From contig NZ_QNRE01000001.1 of assembly GCF_003315035.1 (NCBI RefSeq), positions 655,224 to 719,223 of the forward strand: DNA of 64,000 nt, written 5' to 3'. Position 1 is the first letter of the stretch; the number at the start of each line of letters is the position of its first letter. A model generated the notes under the pieces. It had not been told where the DNA came from and ran no database searches. It saw nothing but the letters and a program-made list of their open reading frames with translations. Below, piece by piece: positions 9,007 through 16,465 of this stretch. Source of the stretch: Nocardia puris. GTDB taxonomy: Bacteria > Actinomycetota > Actinomycetes > Mycobacteriales > Mycobacteriaceae. Made by a program: the position numbers and the translations under genes.

Positions 9007-9837
9007 TCAGCACGCCGTGAAGTAGATATCCAGGCGGGCCGGGGCGCCGTCGGCGACGGCTTCGCTCCAGCACTGGTTGTGCGGGAAGCGCACGTAGGTG
9101 CGCCAGCCGTCGGGGCCGTGGCGGACGATGCGCTGGCTGTCGCCGGGGATGTCCCACACGATGACCGCCCAGCCGCCGTCGCAGCCGGAGACCGAGGGGA
9201 CGTAGTTCCCGAGTTCGCCGAGTTCACCGTGGCGGCCGAGATCGTCGACGATCCGCGTCACCGCGCACTCCGGTCCGGACACCGGGTCGTTGAACCGCAG
9301 CTGCCCGGTGACGTGCTGGCCGGCGTGGGTGACGAACAGCGTGTGCATGCCTTCGGGGACCGGATCGGTGCCGGCGGGCGGGTCCATGCGGAAGCGGTAG
9401 CAGCCGACCGGAGCGGTGAACGTGGCGCGCCCGTCGCTGCCGGTGGTGGCGTCCCAGCGCCCGATCTCGGTGGCGCCCAACGGGATATCGTTGTTCGCCT
9501 GGTCGCAGGGCTGCATCCGCATCAGCGTCACCGGCACGCCGGGGACGGCCGCACCACCCAGCGTCACCGTCTCCAGCACGACGGTCCCCTGCGCGGGCGA
9601 CTCCGGCGGAATGGCGGGCGGCGGCGCCGAGGGCGGCTGCACCGGACTGGGCTGCCCGCCGCCGGGCGCGGTGGGCGCGGCCGCGATCCCCGGACTCTGC
9701 GGTGTCGGCGCGGTCGTCGCATCGGGCAGGGTGATGCTCGGCAAGCTGTCGACCTGCTCCGCCGCCCGGTCTTTCGCGCACCCGGCCACCGCGACCGCCA
9801 CGCACACCGCCATCACACACCCGAACCACCGCTTCAC
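9007..9837 (-). CDS. Secreted lipoprotein with prealbumin/transthyretin-like domain
   Basis: The 276-residue product starts with a short charged segment, a hydrophobic stretch and the lipobox VAGC, so it should be lipid-anchored outside the membrane. A Pro/Ala/Gln-rich linker (about 35-85) leads to a beta-sandwich region with the pattern GTVVLETVTLGGAAVPGVPVTL and GSDGRATFTAPVGCYRFRM, typical of prealbumin-like or SpaA-like extracellular domains. The C-terminal half has spaced cysteines (GPEC, SGCDGG, NQCW, FTAC) that could form disulfides. The GTG at 9837 has GGAGGT five bases upstream. Function unknown; it converges on the sirR gene. Confidence 0.75.
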   Translation of the reverse strand: MKRWFGCVMAVCVAVAVAGCAKDRAAEQVDSLPSITLPDATTAPTPQSPGIAAAPTAPGGGQPSPVQPPSAPPPAIPPESPAQGTVVLETVTLGGAAVPGVPVTLMRMQPCDQANNDIPLGATEIGRWDATTGSDGRATFTAPVGCYRFRMDPPAGTDPVPEGMHTLFVTHAGQHVTGQLRFNDPVSGPECAVTRIVDDLGRHGELGELGNYVPSVSGCDGGWAVIVWDIPGDSQRIVRHGPDGWRTYVRFPHNQCWSEAVADGAPARLDIYFTAC

Positions 9838-10040
9838 CACACACCTCCGCAGAGTCCGCTGACACCCGGCCTATCGAGCGCACGACCCCCGCGTCAGCCC
9901 GCACCGGTCAAGTGAGCCAGGGAGTTACCGGCCCGCGCCCATCCGTGATCGGTGTGGTCGCGGGACCGCACGTGGTCGCCTGAAGTTTCGTTGTCGAGAT
10001 AGATGATCCGCCTGCTGCGGGGAGTGCGTGGGGAAACCGG

Positions 10041-10200
10041 GCCGGATGCGCGCCTCGGTGGTCGCGGATGCGCGCCTCGGCGATCGCGAACGCAAGCCTC
10101 GGCGATCGCGGGGACCCAACCTCAGCGATCCCGACCGCACACCACGGCGACCCTGGACGCCGCTTCGGCGATCCGGGATGCCGCGCAGGTCCGGACCCCG
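10041..10200 (+). repeat. Degenerate short repeats built on CCTCGGCGATCGCG
   Basis: The unit recurs with changes at about 10040, 10056, 10074, 10096, 10122, 10147 and 10165, as variants of GCGCCTCGGTGGTCGCGGA, GCCTCGGCGATCGCGAA and CCTCAGCGATCCCGA. Spacing is 16-27 bases. The repeated word is rich in GATC and CGATCG. Confidence 0.6.
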
Positions 10201-10385
10201 CTGTCGCCGGTCGCGTTCGGGCCGATCCCGGCGGCCCCGAGGCGGGTAGGAATCGGCCGGCGCGGGCGGCCGTTGGTGGCGACGCCGGACCGCTCTCCAC
10301 ATCCGGGACGAACATTTCCGGGACCGCTGCGAACAACGACGAGAACAGCTGTCGGCCAACAGATCTGGGCCGACACAAGATCACA

Positions 10386-10414
10386 TTGCAGAGACTTCAA
10401 CTCAGTGCTATATC
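10386..10414 (+). promoter_or_regulatory. Sigma70-like promoter of the PNPOx-like gene
   Basis: TTGCAG (10386-10391) and TATATC (10409-10414) are separated by 17 bases in a locally AT-rich island. The transcript would start near 10421, leaving a leader of about 160 bases. Confidence 0.6.
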
Positions 10415-10439
10415 AAATCTATGTTGTGGTAGTCAGATT

Positions 10440-10461
10440 TTCTCCACCACTCAGTGGAGAA
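10440..10461 (+). promoter_or_regulatory. Inverted repeat in the leader of the PNPOx-like gene
   Basis: TTCTCCAC and GTGGAGAA form a perfect eight-base stem with a six-base loop just after the predicted transcription start. It could be a repressor operator or an RNA hairpin that stabilises the 5' end. Confidence 0.55.
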
Positions 10462-10580
10462 CACCTGCTCCGCCCTCGCACCTACCGCCCGGAATCCGCG
10501 TGCGGGTACGACGACGTTCCGCACCCGGTCCCGGTGCGCCACTCCACCGACGCTCGACCTGTCACCGGAGGTCTCGACCC

Positions 10581-12035
10581 ATGTACGGCGCCCTCGACAA
10601 CATCGCCCCCACCATCCCGTTCAACCACATCGCACCCCCCACCCTCGAGCTGAGCCTCGACGGCTCACTCACCACACCCCTCGACCTCGCCACCACCTCG
10701 ACCACACCACCCCGTCCGGTCGCCGCACCCCGCGGCGGTGCTGGACCGATCGCGCCCACCACGACTCCCAGCGAGGGCGCCGCACCTGTCGCGCCGGCCT
10801 CCGCACCCCACTGCCGCGCCACCGAACCCGATGCACGCAACGCGCCTCTCCGCGCCGCCGACGCACCCGGTGCCATCACCGCGTCACGCAGCGCCGCCGC
10901 GGCTGCCGAGACCCCGACTCGTGCCGCCGCCAAGCCCCTCACGCACACCGCCGCACCCCATGGTCGCACCGGCGAACCGGCCACACCCAGAGCGCCTCGC
11001 ATCGCAGTCGCGGCCACCACAACGACGGGTTCGCCCCGCGCCGTAACCACACCTGTCAAGCCTCCGGCTCCCGCCGCACCCACCAAGCCCTTCGTGGCCA
11101 CCGCAACACCCCGCGACCCCGCCGCCACTCGCTGCTCGGTCACCACACCTGGCACCCACACCGAGACGCGCGACTCTGTCGCCGCCGAGACTCCGACTCG
11201 TGCGGCCGCACCCACCAAGGCTCTCGCGCCCGCCGCCGCGCCTCACGGTCGCGCCACCGTGCCCGCCCCACCCAGCGCGCCTCTCGGCGCAGCTGACGCA
11301 CCCGGTGCCACCGCTACGCACAGCGTCGGCGCCGCGTCCACCGAGACTCCGACTTCCGGCTCCGCACCCACCGAACTCCTTGTCCACGCCGCCACACCCC
11401 ACGGTCGTGCCGCCGTGGTCGCCGCACCTCCCAGCCGTGCTGTCGCATCCACTACGCCTCGAGTCCCTGTTCCCCCACCTCCCGGCCCGGGTGGGGGATC
11501 ACCCGGACCCACCCCGCCCGGCCGCAACTCCGCACCGGCCGATTTGCTCCCGGTACCTCGTCCTCCGGCCGCGCCTGTCGCTCCGGCCGGGACGCACGAC
11601 CGGCCGAGTGAATGGCATCCCGGCATGCTCTGGTGGGACGCGAGCACGGTGCGGGTGACCCGGTCGGTGGCATCGGGACCCTGGCCGACCGTCGCCCACT
11701 TGGTGATCCCGATCGATCGCGGCCAGCTCGCGTTCCGTCTCTCGTCCGGGTCCAGCGAAGCGCGGCAGCTGGCTCGGGATCCGCGTGTGATCGTGCAGGC
11801 CGGGGACTGGCGCGGCAGGCCCGCGGTCGGCTCCCGCCAGCATCAAGGCGTCGCCGAAGTCGTCCACGCGGGACCCTTGTTCGACAAGATCACGGCGGGT
11901 CTGGAACTCAAATACGGCATGCGTCTCGGACTGGCCGAGCTGTACCACCGGATGGCACTGGGCTCCGCCCCGTACGGCGATCTCGCCGTCGTGGTGACGG
12001 TCCACGAGACCGCCCTGATGCCACCGGTCGGCTGA
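10581..12035 (+). CDS. PNPOx-like/flavin-binding domain protein with long Ala/Pro/Thr-rich repeat region
   Basis: The 484-residue product begins MYGALDNIAPTIPFNHIAPP, with GGAGGT eight bases before the ATG. Residues about 45-330 are low complexity, rich in Ala, Pro and Thr, with recurring motifs ETPTRAA, AADAPGA and PHGRA spaced through the stretch. Residues about 345-484 form a split-barrel domain of the pyridoxamine-phosphate-oxidase-like class (GMLWWDASTVRVTRS, AHLVIPIDRGQLAFRLSSGSSEARQLARDPRVIVQAG, RQHQGVAEVVHAG). In such proteins this fold binds FMN, F420 or haem; the cofactor here is not evident. No signal peptide is seen. The combination of a disordered N-terminal tail and this domain is unusual, and the strong promoter upstream suggests real expression. 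Confidence 0.7.
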   Translation: MYGALDNIAPTIPFNHIAPPTLELSLDGSLTTPLDLATTSTTPPRPVAAPRGGAGPIAPTTTPSEGAAPVAPASAPHCRATEPDARNAPLRAADAPGAITASRSAAAAAETPTRAAAKPLTHTAAPHGRTGEPATPRAPRIAVAATTTTGSPRAVTTPVKPPAPAAPTKPFVATATPRDPAATRCSVTTPGTHTETRDSVAAETPTRAAAPTKALAPAAAPHGRATVPAPPSAPLGAADAPGATATHSVGAASTETPTSGSAPTELLVHAATPHGRAAVVAAPPSRAVASTTPRVPVPPPPGPGGGSPGPTPPGRNSAPADLLPVPRPPAAPVAPAGTHDRPSEWHPGMLWWDASTVRVTRSVASGPWPTVAHLVIPIDRGQLAFRLSSGSSEARQLARDPRVIVQAGDWRGRPAVGSRQHQGVAEVVHAGPLFDKITAGLELKYGMRLGLAELYHRMALGSAPYGDLAVVVTVHETALMPPVG

Positions 12036-12123
12036 TCCCGCACACCGTCAGGGCCGGGGCCGGCCGACCCACGGGCCTCGGCGACTTCACCGACGCGCGT
12101 TACGACTCAGCCGACGGCTGCTC

Positions 12124-12183
12124 GCGCGGCTTTCCCGCTCAGCGAGCCAGGTCGTCCCGCAGGGGCGGGACTTCGGAGGGGAA
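12124..12183 (-). pseudogene. Decayed duplicate of the 3' end of the EF-hand gene
   Basis: This 60-base stretch aligns with 12193-12251, the last codons, stop and flank of the EF-hand gene. Read on the minus strand it gives SEVPPLRDDLAR-stop against SEFRALLDELAR-stop. Only the last 12-14 codons are recognisable, so it is either a partial tandem duplication or the tail of a deleted neighbouring EF-hand copy. Confidence 0.65.
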
Positions 12184-12206
12184 CGCTCGCTCTCGCGGCC
12201 TCCCGC

Positions 12207-12629
12207 TCAGCGGGCGAGTTCGTCCAGGAGGGCGCGGAATTCGGACGGGGAGAGGTAACCGTCACCGTCGTGGTCGGCCGCCGCGAGGAGGTCGGCGGCC
12301 GGGGTATCGATCAGGCCCGCACCGACGTGGCGGATGAGGTTCTCCAGTTCCTCGACGGAGATGCGCCCGTCGCCGTTGGCGTCGAAGACGCGGAAGGCGG
12401 CGTCGGCGTCGTTCACGTCGAGACGCCCGGCCACCAGCGCGGCGTCGAATTCGGCACGCGAGACGAGGAAGTCGCCGTTGGTGTCGGCGGCCGCGACCAT
12501 CCGCTCCACGGCCTCGGTGTCGACCTCGAGCCCCAGCGACCCGATGCCCTCGACGATGTCGCGCACCGAGACGAGCCCGTCGCCATCCCGATCCCACAAC
12601 TCGAACGTGTCGACCGGCTTCTCACTCAT
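12207..12629 (-). CDS. Calmodulin-like EF-hand calcium-binding protein
   Basis: The 140-residue protein carries four EF-hand loops: DRDGDGLVSVRD, DTNGDFLVSRAE, DANGDGRISVEE and DHDGDGYLSPSE, each with acidic or Asn residues at positions 1, 3, 5 and Glu or Asp near position 12. It should bind calcium in the cytoplasm as a buffer or sensor; no enzyme domain or signal peptide is attached. The ATG at 12629 (MSEKPVDTFELWD) is preceded by GGAAGG. A TACAGT hexamer at 12677-12682 (minus strand) may be its -10. Such calerythrin-like proteins are known in actinomycetes. A 60-base degenerate copy of its 3' end lies just downstream. Confidence 0.9.
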   Translation of the reverse strand: MSEKPVDTFELWDRDGDGLVSVRDIVEGIGSLGLEVDTEAVERMVAAADTNGDFLVSRAEFDAALVAGRLDVNDADAAFRVFDANGDGRISVEELENLIRHVGAGLIDTPAADLLAAADHDGDGYLSPSEFRALLDELAR

Positions 12630-12845
12630 ACCCACTGCCTTCCCGGCCCACAATCCGGCGCTTACAACCACCGCCCACTGTACGGGGACCGCCCGCCCCC
12701 AGCAGCCCACGGCCACACCGGGATTCGGGCCTGCTCCCTCGAACACCCGGCGGCGGCTCGCCTTCCCGCGACGGCAGCGAATGACGGAATCGGCACTGCC
12801 CCCGACCACGTGGCGCACTCGCAACTGGCGAGGCGCCCAAGTCCC

Positions 12846-13763
12846 TCAGTCCACCAATCCGCGCGGGCGCACCACGAACACCGGCGACGACCGCTTGCCC
12901 TTCTCCTCCAGCAACGCGATGGCGATCCCCTCCGGCGTGAGGGCGGCGTGCACGCCCTCGATACCGACCGGGTCGAGCCAGCGCCCGTCGCGCAGGGATT
13001 CGGCTTCGTCCGCGTCGATGGTGCGGTGCGGGAAGGCGATTCGGATGGCCTCGTCGATGCCGAGGTTCAGGGTGGGATCGTCGGCGAGCGCTTCGAGGGT
13101 GCGCGCGTGCTCGAGGGTGAAGGGGCCCACTCGGGTGCGGCGCAACGCCGTGAGGTGGCCGCCGACACCCAGCGCCGCGCCCAGATCGCGGGCGAGCGCG
13201 CGCACGTAGGTGCCCGACGAGCACTCCACCACCACGTCCAGGTCGACGTACCCACCGTCGGCGACGTCCCGCCGCGCCAGCACGTCGAACCGCGACACCG
13301 TGACCGGGCGGGCGGCCAGTTTCACCTCCTCGCCCGCGCGATGGCGGGCGTACGCGCGTTCCCCGTTCACCTTGATCGCGCTGACCGTGGCGGGGACCTG
13401 CTGGATCTCGCCGGTCAGCGCGGCGACCCCCGCCGCGATCTCGGCGTCGGTGACGTGCAGCGCCGACGAGGTGGTGAGCGTTTCCCCTTCCGCGTCATCG
13501 GTACTGGTGGCCGCGCCGAGCCGGATGGTCGCCGTGTACGCCTTGGTGGTCAGCGTCAGCAGGCCGAGCAGTTTCGTGGCCCGTTCCACGCCGAGCACCA
13601 GCACGCCGGTGGCCATCGGGTCGAGGGTGCCCGCGTGCCCGACTTTCTTGGTGCGCAACAGTTTCCGGCAGCGTGACACCACATCGTGGCTGGTCCACCC
13701 GCCGTCCTTGTCGACGATGAGCAGGCCGCCGAGCACGTCGGGGCGGGTTCCGGCGTCGGTCAT
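12846..13763 (-). CDS. truB: tRNA pseudouridine(55) synthase
   Basis: Converts U55 of tRNA to pseudouridine. The 305-residue product has LLIVDKDGGWTSHDVV, the catalytic GHAGTLDPMATGVL with its Asp, and KAYTATIRLG, all TruB signatures, and a C-terminal PUA-like region (LDPVGIEGVHAALTPEGIAIAL). Its ATG overlaps the stop of the phosphopantetheinyl transferase gene by four bases (ATGA), so the two are translationally coupled. The last residues are RPRGLVD. Confidence 0.97.
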   Translation of the reverse strand: MTDAGTRPDVLGGLLIVDKDGGWTSHDVVSRCRKLLRTKKVGHAGTLDPMATGVLVLGVERATKLLGLLTLTTKAYTATIRLGAATSTDDAEGETLTTSSALHVTDAEIAAGVAALTGEIQQVPATVSAIKVNGERAYARHRAGEEVKLAARPVTVSRFDVLARRDVADGGYVDLDVVVECSSGTYVRALARDLGAALGVGGHLTALRRTRVGPFTLEHARTLEALADDPTLNLGIDEAIRIAFPHRTIDADEAESLRDGRWLDPVGIEGVHAALTPEGIAIALLEEKGKRSSPVFVVRPRGLVD

Positions 13764-14437
13764 GCGTGCGCGATCGCGGCCAGGATGAGACCGTCGCCGA
13801 TGCGCCAGCGCCCGTCGAACGAGGTGAGCGGCAGGCCGCCGTCATGGGTCTGGCCGGGCACCAGCAGTTCGCTGCGGAAGGTGCCCGAGCCGGTGCCCTC
13901 CCCCACCTCGTCGACGGTGAACGTGATGCGCGCTTCCTCGAAGCCGAGCCAGCGCGTGGTGAGCGGGAACCACGCCTTGTAGGTGGCTTCCTTCGCGCAG
14001 AACAGCAACCGGTCCAGGTGCAGGCCGGTGTCGGTGGACGCCAGCCATGCGCGTTCCTCCGGGAGGCTGGTCGATTCGAGCACGCCCTCGGGCAGCGCGC
14101 CGTGCGGTTCGGCGTCGATCCCGACGGAACGGAACCGCATCTTGTGCGCGAGCGCCGCCGCCCGGTATCCGTCGCAGTGGGTGAGGCTGCCGACGATGCC
14201 GCGCGGCCACACCGGCGCCCCGCGCTCGCCCTTGCCGATGGCGACGGGCGGCTCGCCGAGCTGTTCCAGCGCGAGGCGGGCGCAATGCCGGGCGCCGATG
14301 AAGTCGCGGCGGCGCTTCTCCACCGATTTGGCGATGAGATGCTCTTCCGCCGGATGGGGTTTCAGATCATCCGGGTAGTCCAGCAGTTCCGCCGAGGCGA
14401 TCCCGCCGGGCAGAATGTTCTCGATCAGCGTCTTCAC
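13760..14437 (-). CDS. pptT: 4'-phosphopantetheinyl transferase (PptT-like)
   Basis: Transfers the phosphopantetheine arm from coenzyme A to acyl and peptidyl carrier proteins, needed for mycolic acid, polyketide and siderophore synthesis. The Sfp-type motifs are present: SLTHC, SVGIDAEPH with the magnesium-binding acidic residues, and FCAKEATYKAWFPLT. It is very similar to mycobacterial PptT over its whole length. Homology begins at about VKTLIENILPGG, so the GTG at 14437 is used (225 residues); a TTG or GTG at 14500/14497 with a weak GGAG is an alternative. It sits between the metallophosphoesterase and truB genes, as in M. tuberculosis. Confidence 0.95.
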   Translation of the reverse strand: MKTLIENILPGGIASAELLDYPDDLKPHPAEEHLIAKSVEKRRRDFIGARHCARLALEQLGEPPVAIGKGERGAPVWPRGIVGSLTHCDGYRAAALAHKMRFRSVGIDAEPHGALPEGVLESTSLPEERAWLASTDTGLHLDRLLFCAKEATYKAWFPLTTRWLGFEEARITFTVDEVGEGTGSGTFRSELLVPGQTHDGGLPLTSFDGRWRIGDGLILAAIAHA

Positions 14438-14530
14438 CTCTCCGCGCGGTCCGGGTGCGGACCGTCCTCCCGCCGGGCGGATCGCCCGTGCGCCCACCAA
14501 CTCCGTAGCCCGATCGAGCCTACCGGCCGC

Positions 14531-15496
14531 TCAGACGCCCCGCCGACGCTGGGCGCGGCTGCGCATCTCGGCGGCGGCCGCCTCCATCTCGGGTGTCACC
14601 TGGAAGTGGCCGCCCCACTTGTTGAGGGTGCCGGGCGGGTACTCCGGGGCGGGCAGGATCTGGCGCAGCAGCCGGTCGGGCAGCCCGCGCCGCTGCCACT
14701 CTCTCGGATAGCCGAGCGACACCTCTTCGAAGCGGACGCCGTCGTAGTGCGAGGTGCGCGGGATGTGCAGGTGCCCGTACACCGAGCACACCACGTTGTA
14801 GCGGGTGTGCCAGTCGGCGGTGAGTTCGGTGCCGCACCACAGCGCGAACTCGGGGTAGAACAGCACGTCGGTGGGCTGGCGGACCATCGGGAAGTGGTTG
14901 ATCAGCACGACCGGGGTGTCGGGTCCGAGTGCGTCGAGCTTGCGTTTGGTGACCTGCACGCGGGCGTGACACCACGCGTCGCGGGTGAGGTACGGCTCCG
15001 GGGAGAGCAGGAATTCGTCGGTGGCCACCACGTTGCGTTCGCGGGCGATCGCCAGGCCCTCGGCCTTGGTGGTGGCGCCCTCCGGCAGGAACGAGTAGTC
15101 GTAGAGCAGGAACAGGGGCGCGAGGGTGACCGCGCCGCCGTACTGTTCGCTGCCCGCGCCGCGCCAGACGGGGAACGGATCCTCCGGGGTGATCACGTCC
15201 AGATCGCGGCAGATCGACACCAGGTACTCGTAACGGGCGACGCCGTGCATCTGCACCGGATCCTTGGCGGTCGTCCACAGTTCGTGGTTGCCCGGCACCC
15301 AGATGACCTGCTTGAACCGGCTGCGCAACAGCTCCAGCGCCCACCGGATGTCGTCGGATTTCTCGGCGACGTCACCGGCCACGATGAGCCAGTCCTCCGG
15401 CGAATCGGGCCGGATCTCCTCCACGACGGGACGATTCCCCTGGTGGCCGACATGAATGTCGCTCACCGCCATCAACTTGGGTATCACCACACCCAC
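14531..15496 (-). CDS. Calcineurin-like metallophosphoesterase
   Basis: The five metal-binding blocks of the superfamily are visible: AVSDIHVGH, IVAGDVAEK, VPGNHELW, LINHFP and VYGHLHIP. The likely product is about 321 residues and lacks a signal peptide, so it acts in the cytoplasm; substrate unknown. It is the orthologue by position and motif of M. tuberculosis Rv2795c, which lies next to pptT and whose family influences phosphopantetheine turnover. The start is uncertain: GTG codons occur at 15523, 15496, 15490 and 15487, and AAGGAG lies about 14 bases before 15496. Codon use before 15496 looks non-coding. Confidence 0.9.
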   Translation of the reverse strand: MGVVIPKLMAVSDIHVGHQGNRPVVEEIRPDSPEDWLIVAGDVAEKSDDIRWALELLRSRFKQVIWVPGNHELWTTAKDPVQMHGVARYEYLVSICRDLDVITPEDPFPVWRGAGSEQYGGAVTLAPLFLLYDYSFLPEGATTKAEGLAIARERNVVATDEFLLSPEPYLTRDAWCHARVQVTKRKLDALGPDTPVVLINHFPMVRQPTDVLFYPEFALWCGTELTADWHTRYNVVCSVYGHLHIPRTSHYDGVRFEEVSLGYPREWQRRGLPDRLLRQILPAPEYPPGTLNKWGGHFQVTPEMEAAAAEMRSRAQRRRGV

Positions 15497-15574
15497 CCTG
15501 TCATACCGTGCTCCTTCCGCCACCCGACCATGCCCGATGCGAACGCTCCCCGGCGCGTTCCCATTCCGGACCCC

Positions 15575-15991
15575 TCACTGCCACGGATCGACCACGGGCA
15601 CCCCCGCGGCGCGAAACGGCTCGACATCGCGGGTGGCGACCGCCATATCGGAGGCCGCCGCCGTGGCGGCGATCAGCCCGTCGGCTATCCCGATCGCCAC
15701 TCCGGCCGACCGGGCCGTCACCATGAGATCGGCGTACGCGCCGGACGCCGGGATATCGACGTCGAGAATTCGCCCATCGAACAAAGGCAGCACCCGGCGT
15801 TCCAGGTTGTCGCGCAACAGATCTCGCCGCGTTCCCGAAGGCATGGCCGCGACACCGAACCGCAACTCGGCGATGGTGATGACCGAGAGGTACAGGGTCG
15901 CCACATTCTGCGCGTCGAGCCAGGCGACGACGCGCGGATCGGGTGTCTTGCGCAGCGGTTCGGAGATGACGTTCGTGTCGAGGATGATCAC
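15575..15991 (-). CDS. PIN-domain toxin (FitB/VapC-like)
   Basis: The 138-residue protein is a PIN-type ribonuclease. Acidic residues expected to bind magnesium are in MIILDTNVISE, in the central helix region (ITIAELRFG), in IADGLIAATA and in VATRDVEPF. The combination ISEPLRKTPDP and AELRFGVAAMPSG is characteristic of FitB-type toxins. Its ATG overlaps the antitoxin stop by four bases. It should cleave RNA when freed from the antitoxin. Target unknown. Confidence 0.9.
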   Translation of the reverse strand: MIILDTNVISEPLRKTPDPRVVAWLDAQNVATLYLSVITIAELRFGVAAMPSGTRRDLLRDNLERRVLPLFDGRILDVDIPASGAYADLMVTARSAGVAIGIADGLIAATAAASDMAVATRDVEPFRAAGVPVVDPWQ

Positions 15992-16239
15992 CCGAACTCC
16001 ATCGGCCGCACCGGGGTCCGATCACGGGCCGCCAGCGCGTCGACCTCGTCGTCGCCGAGCGCCACCTCCCGCCCGATCTCGACCAGGACAGACCCCAGCT
16101 CCACGCGACCGGGCGGCAGAACCGCCTCGGCGATGATCGACCGCAACTCCGCCTCCGCGCTCCGACCGTGCGCCGCCGCCCGCAGCCGCAGGGCACGGTG
16201 CACTTCGTCCGGAATGTTCCGCACCGTCAGGTTGACCAC
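15988..16239 (-). CDS. Ribbon-helix-helix antitoxin (FitA/VapB-like)
   Basis: The 83-residue protein begins VNLTVRNIPDEVHRALRLRAAAHGRSAEAELRSII, a classic Arc/FitA ribbon-helix-helix that binds DNA as a dimer, followed by a C-terminal stretch (PPGRVELGSVLVEIGRE) that would wrap the toxin. The GTG at 16239 has GGAGGG nine bases upstream. It precedes and overlaps the toxin gene. A TACGAT hexamer at about 16277-16282 (minus strand) and the adjacent palindrome TGCATGCA may form an autoregulated promoter. Confidence 0.88.
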   Translation of the reverse strand: MVNLTVRNIPDEVHRALRLRAAAHGRSAEAELRSIIAEAVLPPGRVELGSVLVEIGREVALGDDEVDALAARDRTPVRPMEFG

Positions 16240-16465
16240 TGCCCTCACCCCTCCCGTAATGCTGTCAATGCAGTCATCGTACGCCCGATGCATGCACCCT
16301 GTCGGGCGCGCGGACTTCCGCCTCCAGACACGACGAACCAGGCGGCTCGAATCCGGCCGGATGGATCGGTGACCGACCACGAACGAAGCGGCGGACACCC
16401 CCAGATCCCTCATCGCCTATGACCACTGCCCCAGGAATCAACCGCCCAGGCGCGGTCAACCGGAG

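Larger units (their letters stand above)
9838..10580. other. Long intergenic region with degenerate repeats and a promoter
   Basis: No gene is supported in this 743-base stretch. It holds a degenerate GC-rich repeat block (about 10041-10200), then an unusually AT-rich island around 10376-10440 with a promoter and a hairpin that precede the gene at 10581. Open frames here lack ribosome binding sites and family resemblance. Confidence 0.6.

Noticed and set aside
15500..15520. Six-codon frame with a good ribosome binding site before the metallophosphoesterase gene
   Set aside because: It may be a leader peptide or chance; nothing else supports regulation there.
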